From Heyndrickxia coagulans 36D1 (GTDB lineage Bacteria; Bacillota; Bacilli; Bacillales; Bacillaceae_C): a stretch of 64,000 nt of DNA. The stretch's first letter is position 1. The number at the start of each line of letters is the position of its first letter. Location of the stretch: the NCBI RefSeq assembly GCF_000169195.2, contig NC_016023.1, positions 2,542,001-2,606,000 on the forward strand, given 5' to 3'. Positions 17,656 through 27,548 of the stretch are shown piece by piece. A model generated the notes under the pieces. That model was not told the DNA's origin. It saw nothing but the letters and a program-made list of their open reading frames with translations, and did no database searches. Both the position numbers and the translations under genes were made by a program.

Positions 17656-18729
17656 TTATTTCAATTCGCTTGTTTTATAGTAACCGCTGTCAACCAACAC
17701 CTTTTTATAATTGGATTTATCAACAGAAACAGGATCCAAAAGATAAGATGGAACAACTTTTACGCCATTGTCATATGTTTTTGTATCATTGACATCCACT
17801 TTCTTGTCATTCAGCATCTGATCAACCATTTTCACTGTCTGTTTTGCCAATTTTCTTGTATCTTTAAATACGGTTTGGGTTTGTTCACCCTTGATGATCG
17901 ATTTTACAGAAGCCAACTCTGCATCCTGCCCAGTAATCACTGGCATCGGTTTGTCTTTTGAACCATAGCCGACACTCTTCAAGGATGAAATCACGCCAAT
18001 GCTGATTCCATCATATGGAGAGAGCACTGCATCTACTTTTGCATTTGTATATTTGGCACTTAAAATATTATCCATCCGGGATTGTGCCGTTGCCCCATCC
18101 CACCGAAGCGTTGCAATTTGGTTGAACTTCGTCTGGCCGCTTAACACTTTAAGTTTTCCGGACTTTATATACGGATTCAGAACGGACATCGCGCCGTTAT
18201 AAAAGAACAGCGAGTTGTTATCATCCGGAGATCCTCCGAATAATTCAATATTAAATGGCCCTTTATTTTGTTTTAAACCAAGTTTATCTTCAATATATTT
18301 TGCTTGTATAACGCCGACTTTGTAATTATCAAAGGTAGCATAGTAGTTTACGTATTTCGTATTCCGGATTAACCGGTCGTATGCAATCACTTTAATTTTT
18401 TGGTCATGCGCTTTTTTGAGAACATCGGTTAATGCTTCTCCGTCAATAGCACCAATAACAAGGACGTTCGCCCCTTTAGTGATCATGTTTTCAATCTGTG
18501 ATACTTGATTTTGCACATCATCTTCGGCGTATTGCAGATCGACTTTATAGCCCATCTTTTCAAACTGCTTTTTCATATTGTTTCCATCTTTAATCCAGCG
18601 TTCCGATGATTTCGTCGGCATTGCTATTCCTACATACCCTTTTTTTCCAGAGCTTGCCCCCGAACTTCCACAGGCACTTAGGACGAAAACAAGAATCAGT
18701 GCACAGGCCGTTATAAACCATTTTTTCAC
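17656..18729 (-). CDS. Pentose-binding lipoprotein of the ABC transporter
   Basis: A 357-residue extracellular sugar-binding protein. It has a lipoprotein signal (FVLSAC, lipidated Cys near residue 20), followed by [21 protein letters not shown], the opening of the periplasmic-binding type-I fold, and [14 protein letters not shown]-like and AYDRLI segments found in xylose/arabinose-binding XylF and ChvE proteins. GTG 18729 follows GAGGGGG at good spacing. It is the first gene of the ABC-araA1-araB1 unit, behind a promoter with an AraR-type operator and a cre site, so arabinose induction and glucose repression are expected. Confidence 0.88.
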   Translation of the reverse strand: MKKWFITACALILVFVLSACGSSGASSGKKGYVGIAMPTKSSERWIKDGNNMKKQFEKMGYKVDLQYAEDDVQNQVSQIENMITKGANVLVIGAIDGEALTDVLKKAHDQKIKVIAYDRLIRNTKYVNYYATFDNYKVGVIQAKYIEDKLGLKQNKGPFNIELFGGSPDDNNSLFFYNGAMSVLNPYIKSGKLKVLSGQTKFNQIATLRWDGATAQSRMDNILSAKYTNAKVDAVLSPYDGISIGVISSLKSVGYGSKDKPMPVITGQDAELASVKSIIKGEQTQTVFKDTRKLAKQTVKMVDQMLNDKKVDVNDTKTYDNGVKVVPSYLLDPVSVDKSNYKKVLVDSGYYKTSELK

Positions 18730-18842
18730 AATGTTTCCCCCTCGTATAGTTAGATTAGAAAACCAAATTTTCAATTTTGTCAACGCTTACATTTTTTGGT
18801 ATGTAACCCACTCCTTCCTCTAGGTTCAGTAAATACGCATTT

Positions 18843-18927
18843 TGTAAGCGCATTCTTATTTGTCCCTAGTGTATTATAGTCATCCGTACATGTCAACATT
18901 ATATTTCAAAAATTTGTACGAACAAAT
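18843..18927 (-). promoter_or_regulatory. Promoter of the arabinose ABC operon with AraR-type operator and cre site
   Basis: Reading leftward: ATTTGTACGAACAAAT (18912-18927), an almost perfect ARA box; TTGACA (18896-18891), 17 bp, then TACACT (18873-18868). A weaker box, ATCCGTACATGTCAAC (18882-18897), overlaps the -35, 30 bp from the strong one. TGTAAGCGCATTCT (18843-18856) fits the CcpA cre consensus and would lie just after the transcription start as a roadblock. Confidence 0.7.
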
Positions 18928-19098
18928 AAACGGTCATTCCATAAAGTTGAACAGTATGGATTGTTACGCAGAATAAATGCTTCCGAATGCAGAACAGATA
19001 TTTCCTTCACCGCGGAACAAGATCTCTGCAAGAGCACCAGAGCATTCCTTTAAAGATAATAGATAATCAGGCCGGCATCTGTTATAGTAAAGTAAGAC

Positions 19099-19112
19099 AC
19101 TTGTATTCAAGT
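19099..19112. promoter_or_regulatory. Perfect 14-bp palindrome before araR2
   Basis: ACTTGTATTCAAGT lies 33 bp before the araR2 start, just after a possible -10 (TATAGT, 19084-19089). It keeps part of the AraR half-site (TTGTA), so autoregulation by one of the two AraR proteins is possible. Confidence 0.4.
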
Positions 19113-19144
19113 CCAGAAAAATAACGACAATAAGGGTGAAACGT

Positions 19145-20281
19145 ATGGCAGAATCACCAAAATATGTTGTAGTACAAGAAAAAATTAAAGAATGGATCTT
19201 GAACGGACAAGTTAAACCGGGAGAAAAAATATATTCAGAAAATGAGTTGGTTAAACTGTTTCGTGTCAGCCGCCACACTGTCCGCCAAGCCATCAGGCAG
19301 CTCGTAAACGAGGGGTGGTTATATACGGAGCAGGGATCCGGAACATTTTGTGCGGATAGAAACTTTCATGAAATCCGTCAAAAACCTTCATCCGGAAATA
19401 CAAAAACAATCGGCGTCATCACAACCTACATTTCCGATTATATTTTCCCTTCAATTTTGAATGGGATCGAATCCTATTTGACAGAAAAGGGATACTCTCT
19501 TGTTTTAGCAAGTACCGATAACGATCCAAAAAAAGAAAAACAATGTTTAGAAACGTTGATGAGTAGGGAAATTGACGGACTCATTGTAGAGCCGACAAAA
19601 AGCAGCGGGTTTAATCCAAATGTTTGCTTTTATACAGAACTGGAAAGGCTACACATTCCCTATATTATGATCAATCAATTTTATCAGCAGCTGAATCCGC
19701 CTCATTTGATCGTTGACGATGAACGAGGCACCTACATGGTGACTGAACATTTGATCAGGCTAGGCCACAGTAAAATCGCCGGGTTGTTTAAAACAGACGA
19801 CCTTCAGGGTGTGTACCGGATGAAAGGCTATTTAAATGCGCTCAGAGAAAACCATGTGCCTTTTTTTCAAAACATGGTGAAAACGTATTCAACAGAAAAT
19901 ATGAATCAAATGATTGAGGATTATAAAGTGTTTTTAAAGAACACAAAGGAACGACCATCTGCAATTGTCTGTTACAATGATCAGATGGCAATCGAAGTGA
20001 TCCGAGTGCTAAGAGAATTAGACATCAAAATTCCGCAAGATATTTCTATCACAGGGTTTGATGACTCTAATCTTGCGGTTGCCTCGGAAATTAAACTAAC
20101 TACCGTTACACATCCTAAAACTCAGATGGGGATCGATGCTGCAAAATGGATCGTCGCAGCAGTTGAAAAAGTAGAAAACCATTATGAAAAAAGCCATAAC
20201 TCCATCATTTATGAACCAGTTTTAATTGTCAGAAATTCTACCCTGCAGGAAAAAGACGCTGAGAAAACAAATATAAATTAA
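19145..20281 (+). CDS. araR: AraR-type repressor, GntR/LacI chimera (copy 2)
   Basis: A 378-residue paralogue of the regulator at 10201. The N-terminus has a GntR winged helix (ENELVKLFRVSRHTVRQAIRQL), followed by the LacI-type ligand domain (KTIGVITTYISDYIFPSILNGIE; SAIVCYNDQMAIEVIRVL; FDDSNLAVASEI). The ligand domains of the two paralogues are clearly alike, with ITTYISDYIFP and IVEPTKS in both, while the DNA-reading regions differ more. The ATG at 19145, six bases after AAGGGTG, is preferred over GTG 19136. It is divergent from the ABC operon and probably controls it. The intergenic region contains the strong ARA box at 18912. Confidence 0.87.
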   Translation: MAESPKYVVVQEKIKEWILNGQVKPGEKIYSENELVKLFRVSRHTVRQAIRQLVNEGWLYTEQGSGTFCADRNFHEIRQKPSSGNTKTIGVITTYISDYIFPSILNGIESYLTEKGYSLVLASTDNDPKKEKQCLETLMSREIDGLIVEPTKSSGFNPNVCFYTELERLHIPYIMINQFYQQLNPPHLIVDDERGTYMVTEHLIRLGHSKIAGLFKTDDLQGVYRMKGYLNALRENHVPFFQNMVKTYSTENMNQMIEDYKVFLKNTKERPSAIVCYNDQMAIEVIRVLRELDIKIPQDISITGFDDSNLAVASEIKLTTVTHPKTQMGIDAAKWIVAAVEKVENHYEKSHNSIIYEPVLIVRNSTLQEKDAEKTNIN

Positions 20282-20467
20282 GCAATAATCATAATTCCTT
20301 CGCACCATCAAGATAAGCAGAATAGCCCCACTCATCTAAAAGCAGCTCATTTTTTGTTTATGAAGATAACAGTGGTCCATAGGGAATAAGAGCAGAAAGG
20401 CGGGCTGTTCGAAAACAAGAGGGAAATTAGCATTATGGCAATTAACGACAAAAAGGCTTACAAAAAG

Positions 20468-20514
20468 CAGAGCGTCCCTTGCCGGATTACCGGTGTCTTG
20501 GGCGCTCTGTTTTC
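20468..20514 (+). terminator. Terminator-like long hairpin downstream of araR2
   Basis: CAGAGCG pairs with CGCTCTG and CCC with GGG, around an inner CCGG-ATTA-CCGG hairpin; TTTT follows. It lies about 190 bp after the araR2 stop in an otherwise gene-free 615-bp stretch (20282-20896). Confidence 0.65.
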
Positions 20515-20586
20515 AATTTATGCTTATAGGTCAAAAAATCTCCGGAACGATAATGATATAAGCAAAGTGAACATTTATTCTAATTA

Positions 20587-20775
20587 TTATTTGTTTAATA
20601 TAACCCGTTGCCCTTGCCGTGACACAGCTAACATCTCGGCTATTTCACCACCGGAACTGGCATACAAATTTAACGCAGTGATGATACTGTAGTTATAGAA
20701 AGAACTGATCCAAGTTCCAGACGATTCAGCTGGATGTCCCTTCTCCCGATCAACGAAGGAGACTTCTTGGATCTA
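20587..20775 (-). pseudogene. Possible remnant reading frame, origin unknown
   Basis: About 62 codons are open on the minus strand between an upstream TAG and TAA 20587, without start or ribosome site. The end reads ITALNLYASSGGEIAEML-AVSRQ, which looks like a helix-turn-helix. It may be the tail of a deleted regulator or transposase. Chance cannot be excluded. Confidence 0.25.
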
Positions 20776-20896
20776 CTACATCTGCCTCCACTATAATTAA
20801 AAAGCATGATCTGAAACGGCCGGACGGTATGTATCCATCACACAATAAACTGGAATAATTTCTGATTTATCCTGAAATACCTGTATATCCCGTAGA

Positions 20897-21850
20897 CTAA
20901 ACCTTTTTGGTGATATTTATTCTGTTTTCCAATTGTTTTGGAAGTGGTATTGTCGGATCAATACGGGGATTATTCAAATGCGTGTGCGTATAAGCGTTCC
21001 GATACTCAGTAGGTGTCAATCCTGTCATTTTTTTAAAACGGCGCATAAAATTTTTCTCATCTATAAAATAGGCGTGACTTGCAATCTGGCTGACTGTCAG
21101 GTTGGTACGCAACAACAGCATCTTTGCGGTTTCTATCTTTAATTCGTTTATAAATTGCAATGTTGTGCAATGGGTATTGCGCTTAAATAGGCGTGTTAAA
21201 TAATCCGGATGAATTTGAAAGGCTCTGGCCACATCTTCAACAGACAATTCTTCAGATAGATTGGCACGAATCCATTCTTTAATCTTACTGACCCTGCTAT
21301 TCTTAAAATGCCGGTTTACCGATAGCTGTGTGAGATAAGTATGACTCAGTTCAATTAAAAAAGCAGTAGTTAAATAATCGTTTTCTTGTTCGCTATAGTG
21401 ATAGCTGTTTGCAACATCGAGCACCTGATTCATAAAAATTAGAATTTTTCCAGCCTCGTTAATGTGAAAAAAATCCGGCAAAATTACTTTGTCATTAATG
21501 GATGAAACAAAACTTCCGGAAGCAATCCCAGATAAATAGCTGGTAAGCGCTTCATCTTCAACGAATGAAGGTTTGTGCTTTGTAAAAAAATGGAGCCAAT
21601 AAAAATTAACAGGCTGGCTGGACAATTTATAGCCGTACATTTTTGTATACGGCGGAACCAGCAATACATCATTTTCATTCAGCTCATATTGCACGGGACC
21701 GACCTGGATATAAACCGGACCTTTCGTACAAATAATAATTTCATAGTCTCCCTGATGGTACATTTCCTTATGCTTCCATGGTATATCAGCTGAAAATTCC
21801 CCGCATTTATAATACAAAAAGGGCTGAACAAGATTAAAAGAATAATTCAT
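20897..21850 (-). CDS. AraC family transcriptional regulator
   Basis: A 317-residue activator-type protein. The first 150 residues form a cupin sugar-sensing domain (GDYEIIICTKGPVYIQVG; LNENDVLLVPPYTKMYGYKL). The C-terminal 100 residues carry two helix-turn-helix motifs (VEDVARAFQIHPDYLTRLFKR and VSQIASHAYFIDEKNFMRRFK) and the family end TGLTPTEYR. It is divergent from the GPH symporter and GH127 genes and is their likely activator, with an arabinose-containing saccharide as probable inducer. The start ATG 21850 has TAGGGGAGTGG upstream. Confidence 0.88.
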   Translation of the reverse strand: MNYSFNLVQPFLYYKCGEFSADIPWKHKEMYHQGDYEIIICTKGPVYIQVGPVQYELNENDVLLVPPYTKMYGYKLSSQPVNFYWLHFFTKHKPSFVEDEALTSYLSGIASGSFVSSINDKVILPDFFHINEAGKILIFMNQVLDVANSYHYSEQENDYLTTAFLIELSHTYLTQLSVNRHFKNSRVSKIKEWIRANLSEELSVEDVARAFQIHPDYLTRLFKRNTHCTTLQFINELKIETAKMLLLRTNLTVSQIASHAYFIDEKNFMRRFKKMTGLTPTEYRNAYTHTHLNNPRIDPTIPLPKQLENRINITKKV

Positions 21851-21888
21851 AATCGTACCACTCCCCTACCACGTTTGGAGTTTAAACA

Positions 21889-21952
21889 GTCGGAAATGAA
21901 CACCTTTTTTTCAATATAAGGGATTACATTGCGAAATGCAAGGGTTTACAAT
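21889..21952 (+). promoter_or_regulatory. Candidate promoter and AraC-type site before the GPH symporter
   Basis: TTACAT (21924-21929), 17 bp, TACAAT (21947-21952). Upstream lies AGTCGGAAATGAACACC (from 21889), closely resembled by AGTCGGAAATAGACAC at about 25469 after the GH127 gene. The shared motif may be the binding site of the adjacent AraC-type regulator. Confidence 0.4.
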
Positions 21953-21993
21953 TTTTCGTGAAAACATCATAATCTTTCGGAAAGGATGAATAG

Positions 21994-23400
21994 GTGATGG
22001 CCGAAAATTTTCGAAACACAGCCATTCTGGAATCGGAAACAAGTTCTGGAAAAAAGCATGGAACCGAGTTGCCGTTTCACCGTAAAATTACGTATTCTTT
22101 TACGGACATGGCTGGCAATTTGCTTTACTGTATTATGAGCAGTTATATTTTGTATTTCTTTACAGATGTTTACGGCCTGTCTGTCGGGATCGCGGGAACA
22201 CTTCTATTGGTTGCGAGATTTTTTGATGCTCTTGATGCGCCAATTTGGGGTATTATCATTGACCATACACACAGCAAATACGGGCAAAGCCGCCCATGGT
22301 TCTTATGGATGGCGTTTCCTTTTGCTATCTTTGTCTGGCTGCTGTTTACGACCCCTCCCATAGAAGGAACCGTAAAAGTGCTATATGCCGGTATTATGTA
22401 TATTTTAGCTGGTATTTCTTACACAGGTGTTTCTACCCCAATCACTTCTGTCCTGCCGAACTTATCATCAAATTCGGATGAACGGACGGTTGCAAATTCA
22501 TTCCGGATGGTCGGCGGAAATATTGGGAACTTCTTTGCAGTGACGTTCATTCTACCGCTCGCAGCATTTTTGGGCGGAAACAATGCACAAAGAGGCTGGT
22601 CGCTGGCGGTTCTGCTCTATGCCATCGTTGCTGTCGTCTTACTACTTGTTGCTTTTGCAGATATGCGTGAGAAAAATATTCAGCGCACGAAATCGATCCC
22701 TATTAAACAAAGTTTTAAAGCGGCAAAACGTAATTGGCCTTGGTTTTTGATTGTCGCGGCTAATATTATTTTCTGGATAGGCTTAACAGCCCGAAGCTCA
22801 ACTCTGGCTTATTACTTCCAGTACAATATGCATAATTCAGGCTACATTTCGTTATTCAACGGTTTCTCCATTATCCAGGTCGTCGGGATGGCATCCATAC
22901 CATTCATTGTGAAAAAATTCAATAAGTGGGGAACGACGGTTTTCGGACTTGCTGCTGCAATTATTGGCCAGCTAATGATGGTAGTCTCGGGCAGCCATCT
23001 GATCCCTTTGCTTATCTCCTGGTGTATTGCCTGTATTGGGAGTGGGATTGCTTGTTCCATGTTCTTTGCCATGGTCGGCGATACTGTCGATTATGGCGAA
23101 TGGAAAAATGGCGTTCGGGCCAGCGGTTTTTTAACAGCAATTGGCAGTTCTTTTTGCATTAAAATGGGGGCAGGCCTTGGCTCTTTTATCCCGTCCGTCA
23201 TTATGAAGACATTTCATTATGTTCCAAATCATGTACAATCTGCAAGTGCACTCAGTGCTATCAAGTTTTCATTTATATGGATGCCAATCGTCATCTTTGC
23301 ACTGAACATTATCCCATTGTACATGTATAAAAAATACGAAGAACATGAACCTATTGTAATTCGTGATTTAATGAACAAAAATTCACAGGAGGAGATGTAA
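21994..23400 (+). CDS. GPH family (glycoside-pentoside-hexuronide:cation) sugar symporter
   Basis: A 468-residue transporter with about twelve membrane segments. Family marks are the N-terminal KITYSFTDMAGNLLYCIMS, DALDAPIWGIIIDHTHSKYGQSRPW after helix 2 and MVGDTVDYGEWKNGVRASG near residue 370. It should import a glycoside with Na+ or H+. The following gene starts two bases after the stop with its ribosome site inside the end of this one, so the pair is an uptake-and-cleavage unit for arabinose-containing oligosaccharides. GTG 21994 has AAAGGA seven bases upstream; ATG 21997 is the alternative. Confidence 0.87.
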   Translation: MMAENFRNTAILESETSSGKKHGTELPFHRKITYSFTDMAGNLLYCIMSSYILYFFTDVYGLSVGIAGTLLLVARFFDALDAPIWGIIIDHTHSKYGQSRPWFLWMAFPFAIFVWLLFTTPPIEGTVKVLYAGIMYILAGISYTGVSTPITSVLPNLSSNSDERTVANSFRMVGGNIGNFFAVTFILPLAAFLGGNNAQRGWSLAVLLYAIVAVVLLLVAFADMREKNIQRTKSIPIKQSFKAAKRNWPWFLIVAANIIFWIGLTARSSTLAYYFQYNMHNSGYISLFNGFSIIQVVGMASIPFIVKKFNKWGTTVFGLAAAIIGQLMMVVSGSHLIPLLISWCIACIGSGIACSMFFAMVGDTVDYGEWKNGVRASGFLTAIGSSFCIKMGAGLGSFIPSVIMKTFHYVPNHVQSASALSAIKFSFIWMPIVIFALNIIPLYMYKKYEEHEPIVIRDLMNKNSQEEM

Positions 23401-23402
23401 AA

Positions 23403-25397
23403 ATGAGTACAGACTACCGAAATATAAATAGCTTTTCTCTTCGTCATCTTACCATTACTGATGCATTTTGGAAACGTTACCGGAACTTGGTTAAAAAGAA
23501 AATGATTCCTTACCAATGGTCGGTCATGAATGATAACGCCAATATTCAGATTACCAAAGAACGTGGGGATAGCCGGATTCCATCCGAAAAAAGCCATGCA
23601 GTCGCAAATTTCCTTATTGCCGCAAAACGGCTGGAAGGACATCATTACGGCTATGTTTTTCAAGACACAGATGTATATAAATGGCTGGAAGCAGTCGCAT
23701 ACACATTAAACTATGCACCGGATCCGGATCTTCAGACCGTTGCAGACCAATTAATTGAACTGATTGCGGATACGCAGGAAACGGACGGCTATCTTGTGAC
23801 GTATTTTATGATTGAAGCACCGGAAAGGAAATTCGCACGGTTAAAACAAAGTCATGAGCTGTATAGTATGGGCCACTATATTGAAGCGGGAGTTGCCTAC
23901 TATGGAGCAACAGGAAATGTAAAAGCACTTGAGATTTCAAGACGCATGGCCGATTGCATTGAAAAAAACTTTGGGCTGACGGATGGAAAAATCCCCGGTT
24001 ATGATGGGCATCCCGAAATAGAACTCGCCCTCGCTAAACTATATGAAGTAACAAATGAAAAACGTTACCTCGATCTGGCCCGGTACTTTATCACACAGCG
24101 TGGAAAAGATCCGCAATTTTTTGATCGTCAGATAGAAGTGGACGGAAAAGAGCGCGATATTATCGCCGGAATGGAAGCTTTTCCCCTCAGCTACTATCAA
24201 GCAGATAAAACTGTATTCGACCAGAAAACGGCGGAGGGTCATGCCGTGCGGATTGTTTATTTATGCACGGGAATGGCGCACGTGGCCAACCTGACACATG
24301 ATGAAAATCTGCTTTCAGCGTGTCGTCGTTTATGGGACAGTATTGTTAACAAAAGAATGTATGTCACAGGTGGGATTGGTTCCACTTCAATCGGTGAATC
24401 TTTCACTTATGATTATGATTTACCAAACGATACAATGTACTGTGAAACTTGTGCTTCTGTTGCGATGGCATTTTTTGCGCGCAGAATGCTAGAAAATGAG
24501 CCTAAAGGTGAGTATGCTGATATTTTGGAAAAAGAATTATATAATTCAACGATCAGTGGCGTGTCATTGGATGGAGAGCACTTCTTTTATGTCAATCCAT
24601 TAGAAGTTTCAATTGAGGCACACAAAAAAGATCCGGCCAAAAGCCATGTCATGTATGAACGGCAAAACTGGTTCGGTTGCGCTTGTTGCCCACCAAACCT
24701 TGCCCGTTTAATTGCCTCCGTTGATCAGTATATTTATACAACAGATGATGACCAACAAACGATTTATGCCCATCAGTTTATTGCCAACACGGCTCAATTC
24801 GGGAACGGCATTTCTATTGAACAGAACAGTAACTTTCCGTGGGATGGTACAATTACATTTAAAATCGAAAATCCGCAACAAAAATCGTTCAAATTTGCGG
24901 TGAGAATACCATCTTGGTCAGCACAACATTATACACTTAGCGTCTCCGATAAGGAGTTAAAGCCGAAGCTAAAGGATGGTTTCCTTTATTTTAAAGTTGA
25001 CCGTGAACAGTTTGAAATTGAGCTTAATCTGGATATGAGTGTTCATGAAATTCAGGCAAATAACCGGGTCAAGAATAATTTGGACAAAATCGCCATCCAG
25101 CGTGGACCGGTTGTTTACTGTATGGAAGAAGCGGATAATTCGGCGCCACTCAGTTTATATCGTCTTCCAGCAAATCCTAAATTTGATTTTACGTATCAGC
25201 CGGACTTACTTGAAGGTGCAGGTATTATTGACGCAACGGCGCAAAGGCGTGAAGTAGACCCCTCGGATGGCATACTTTACCGGGATTACAGACCAACTGT
25301 ATGGAAGCCGGCAAACATCCGCTTCATCCCATATTATGCTTGGGTAAACCGGGAACCGGGTGAGATGCAGGTATGGATAAAAAAACAGAGTGAATAA
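23403..25397 (+). CDS. Beta-L-arabinofuranosidase, glycoside hydrolase family 127
   Basis: This 664-residue enzyme should release L-arabinose from beta-L-arabinofuranosides. All active-site marks of the HypBA1 family are present: Glu332 in GIGSTSIGESFTYDYDLPN (acid/base), Glu348 and Cys350 in MYCETCASVA (zinc ligands) and Cys428-Cys429 in FGCACCPPN (nucleophile and zinc ligand). Spacing between the two glutamates is the same 16 residues as in HypBA1. There is no signal peptide, so it acts in the cytoplasm on saccharides brought in by the coupled GPH symporter. A good AGGAGG lies at the end of the symporter gene. Confidence 0.92.
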   Translation: MSTDYRNINSFSLRHLTITDAFWKRYRNLVKKKMIPYQWSVMNDNANIQITKERGDSRIPSEKSHAVANFLIAAKRLEGHHYGYVFQDTDVYKWLEAVAYTLNYAPDPDLQTVADQLIELIADTQETDGYLVTYFMIEAPERKFARLKQSHELYSMGHYIEAGVAYYGATGNVKALEISRRMADCIEKNFGLTDGKIPGYDGHPEIELALAKLYEVTNEKRYLDLARYFITQRGKDPQFFDRQIEVDGKERDIIAGMEAFPLSYYQADKTVFDQKTAEGHAVRIVYLCTGMAHVANLTHDENLLSACRRLWDSIVNKRMYVTGGIGSTSIGESFTYDYDLPNDTMYCETCASVAMAFFARRMLENEPKGEYADILEKELYNSTISGVSLDGEHFFYVNPLEVSIEAHKKDPAKSHVMYERQNWFGCACCPPNLARLIASVDQYIYTTDDDQQTIYAHQFIANTAQFGNGISIEQNSNFPWDGTITFKIENPQQKSFKFAVRIPSWSAQHYTLSVSDKELKPKLKDGFLYFKVDREQFEIELNLDMSVHEIQANNRVKNNLDKIAIQRGPVVYCMEEADNSAPLSLYRLPANPKFDFTYQPDLLEGAGIIDATAQRREVDPSDGILYRDYRPTVWKPANIRFIPYYAWVNREPGEMQVWIKKQSE

Positions 25398-25407
25398 AAA
25401 CAAAGAG

Positions 25408-25441
25408 AGCGGAGATACCTCAGGGACATCTCCGCTTTTAT
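25408..25441 (+). terminator. Terminator after the GH127 gene
   Basis: AGCGGAGAT (25408-25416) pairs with ATCTCCGCT (25428-25436), followed by a T-rich tail. Confidence 0.85.
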
Positions 25442-25684
25442 ATATAAAAAATAAAGGGAGCTTTTTAAAGTCGGAAATAGACACTTATTTTCCCAATTTA
25501 GACATTCATACCGGTTTCGTGGCACCAGCAAAAGGATGAAAATGAGTCAACCTCTCCGTTTATTTTACGGCTGGGTGAAAAGGGACACATTTCGATAGGG
25601 TGCTGTAAATCCAGAAAAATAATGGCCATAAATTTTTCATCAAAAAAGGCGATTCATCCTCTTTAAACGCACAATAGGAAAAGG

Positions 25685-25912
25685 ATGAATCGCTTCAGTA
25701 CAAGGGATGGCTATTTGCCATCTCGATTGCCCGACAGTTTAGCAAAGACCATTAGTGAAGAATCATGTTATCAAGTTAAAATCATGATTGATTACAAAGG
25801 AAAGCAAGTCGTAACAAGGACGAACAACTTTCCACCAAGTCAGCTTTGTTCTTGCTACTGCTCTAACCTAAGAAACTGTGGAGATCGCCTCATCCAATGT
25901 TTCTGTATTTAG
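25685..25912 (+). pseudogene. Remnant of an IS200/IS605 TnpB gene
   Basis: The short frame contains SLAKTISEESCYQVKIMI, then YKGKQVV and FPPSQLCSC. This matches the region just before and at the first zinc-ribbon cysteines of TnpB proteins (…YGK..V.V...FPSSQLCS.CG). The CxxC is broken and the remaining catalytic part is absent. About 690 bp (25398-26095) around it contain no intact gene. Upstream, a truncated start (ATG near 25541, MSQPLRLFYGW…) follows the AraC-like motif at 25469, hinting that another gene was lost here. Confidence 0.5.
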
Positions 25913-25917
25913 GAGTT

Positions 25918-25955
25918 CCCTTACCCAAACAACCTGTAGGGAGTTTGGGTAAGGG
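25918..25955. repeat. Strong intergenic hairpin
   Basis: CCCTTACCCAAAC (25918-25930) pairs perfectly with GTTTGGGTAAGGG (25943-25955). No T-tract follows on either strand. It lies downstream of araA2 and next to the TnpB remnant, so it may be part of the old element's right end or an mRNA-stabilising structure for araA2. Confidence 0.55.
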
Positions 25956-26095
25956 AAAGGTGGTTCAATTATCATTCCCTTGGGTATCTGCATTGAGCCA
26001 TAATCTTATTGACAACCCAATCTTTACATGTACGTCCCTATAATATTTTTCCGCTGGGGTTGAGATGTTATGGCCTGTGCCATCTGAAATAAAAT

Positions 26096-27517
26096 TCAAA
26101 TTTTCACAACTTCAATCCCGGCCATTTTTGCAAAATCTTCAATTTGTTCCGCTGTTACGGCAAAGGAGAATACTGTATGGTGGCCGCCACCGTTTTCAAT
26201 CCATTTTTGGACCCCTTCATAGAAACCTGCTTTTGGTGTCCAAAGCTGGCGTGCGACAGGCAGTTTCGGCGCTGCTTCAGCCGGTTTCTTTCCTTCTACT
26301 TCATACATCACCATTTTGAATTTGTCGCCAAAATCGGAAATGGTTAAGTCAATCGCATCTCCATCTGATCCGTCAAAAACAAGCCGTGCAGGGTCTTCGC
26401 GGTCCCCAATGCCTAATGGATGGACTTCTACCCTGATTTTGCCGCTTGCCAAAGTTGGGTCTACTTCAAGCATGTGGGAACCCAGTATTTCTTCATGGCC
26501 CTTTACCAGGTTGTACGTATAATCTTCCATAAAACCGGTTTTTTCGTTATGTGCCATGATTTTCACCAACCGGTCGAGTGCGGCTGTCTTCCAGTCCCCT
26601 TCACCAGCAAAACCGTAACCTTCCGCATTCAGCCGTTGGACCGCCATGCCCGGAAGCTGTTTCATGCCCCATAAATCTTCAAAGTTTGTAGTAAAGGCTG
26701 TGTACCCGCCCCTGTCGAGGAATTTGCGCAAGGCAATTTCAATCCGGATTTGCTCTTTCACATGGTCTTCAAAATAGGCCGGGTCATTGTTCCCAACCAC
26801 CAATTCATATTTTTCCTGGCATTCCGCATAAACGGCTTCTATTTCCTGATCAGTGACTTCTTTCATTTCCGCAACAAGGTCGCCGATGCCGTAATAGTCG
26901 ACTGTCCAGCCGAACTGAATTTGTGCTTCGATTTTATCGCCGTCCGTGACTGCGACATTGCGCATGTTGTCGCCGAATCTCGCTACTTTAATGTTAAAGC
27001 TTTCATTATAAGCAACGGCAACATCCATCCAGCGTCCGATTTGGGTTTGGACCTTTTCATCTTTCCAATGGCCGACAACAACTTTGTTATTTTTGTTCAG
27101 TCTCGCATTGATAAATCCGTATTCCCGGTCGCCATGGGCGCTTTGATGCAGGTTCATATAATCCATGTCGATCGTTTCCCACGGAATATGGTCGAGAAAT
27201 TGTGTAGCCAGATGAAGCAAAGGTTTTTGTAACAGTTTCGTTCCCCTGATCCAGTTTTTCGCAGGCGAGAATGTGTGCATCCAGGTGATGACACCGGCGA
27301 CGTTATCGTTATAGTTGACTTCTTTCATGACCTTTGTAATACTGTCGGCTGTTGTGGCAACCGTTTTAAATACGATCGGGTACGGTAGCTTGCCGCTTGC
27401 GTTGATTTCATCAATGATTTTTTCCGCATCTTCCTTTACAGCATCCAGTGTTTCTTTGCCGTATAAATGCTGGCTTCCGACGATAAACCAAAACTCGTAA
27501 TCTTTTATTTTCAACAT
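26096..27517 (-). CDS. araA: L-arabinose isomerase (copy 2)
   Basis: The second 473-residue isomerase, exactly 12,800 bp from copy 1 and in the same direction. Active-site segments are intact, as in copy 1. Differences are scattered singly through most of the protein but crowd the C-terminus (for example [20 protein letters not shown] against [20 protein letters not shown]). It lies 31 bp downstream of araD behind GGAGG, forming an araD-araA2 operon. Both copies look functional. Confidence 0.93.
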   Translation of the reverse strand: MLKIKDYEFWFIVGSQHLYGKETLDAVKEDAEKIIDEINASGKLPYPIVFKTVATTADSITKVMKEVNYNDNVAGVITWMHTFSPAKNWIRGTKLLQKPLLHLATQFLDHIPWETIDMDYMNLHQSAHGDREYGFINARLNKNNKVVVGHWKDEKVQTQIGRWMDVAVAYNESFNIKVARFGDNMRNVAVTDGDKIEAQIQFGWTVDYYGIGDLVAEMKEVTDQEIEAVYAECQEKYELVVGNNDPAYFEDHVKEQIRIEIALRKFLDRGGYTAFTTNFEDLWGMKQLPGMAVQRLNAEGYGFAGEGDWKTAALDRLVKIMAHNEKTGFMEDYTYNLVKGHEEILGSHMLEVDPTLASGKIRVEVHPLGIGDREDPARLVFDGSDGDAIDLTISDFGDKFKMVMYEVEGKKPAEAAPKLPVARQLWTPKAGFYEGVQKWIENGGGHHTVFSFAVTAEQIEDFAKMAGIEVVKI

Positions 27518-27548
27518 GCTGTTTTCCTCCCCGGAATGTACAAGACAT

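Noticed and set aside
18873-18896. TATAAT (18878-18873) as -10 of the ABC operon with TTGACA
   Set aside because: The spacing is only 12 bp; TACACT at 17 bp fits better.
20435-20692. 85-codon frame after araR2
   Set aside because: It runs through the long terminator-like hairpin and has no ribosome site.
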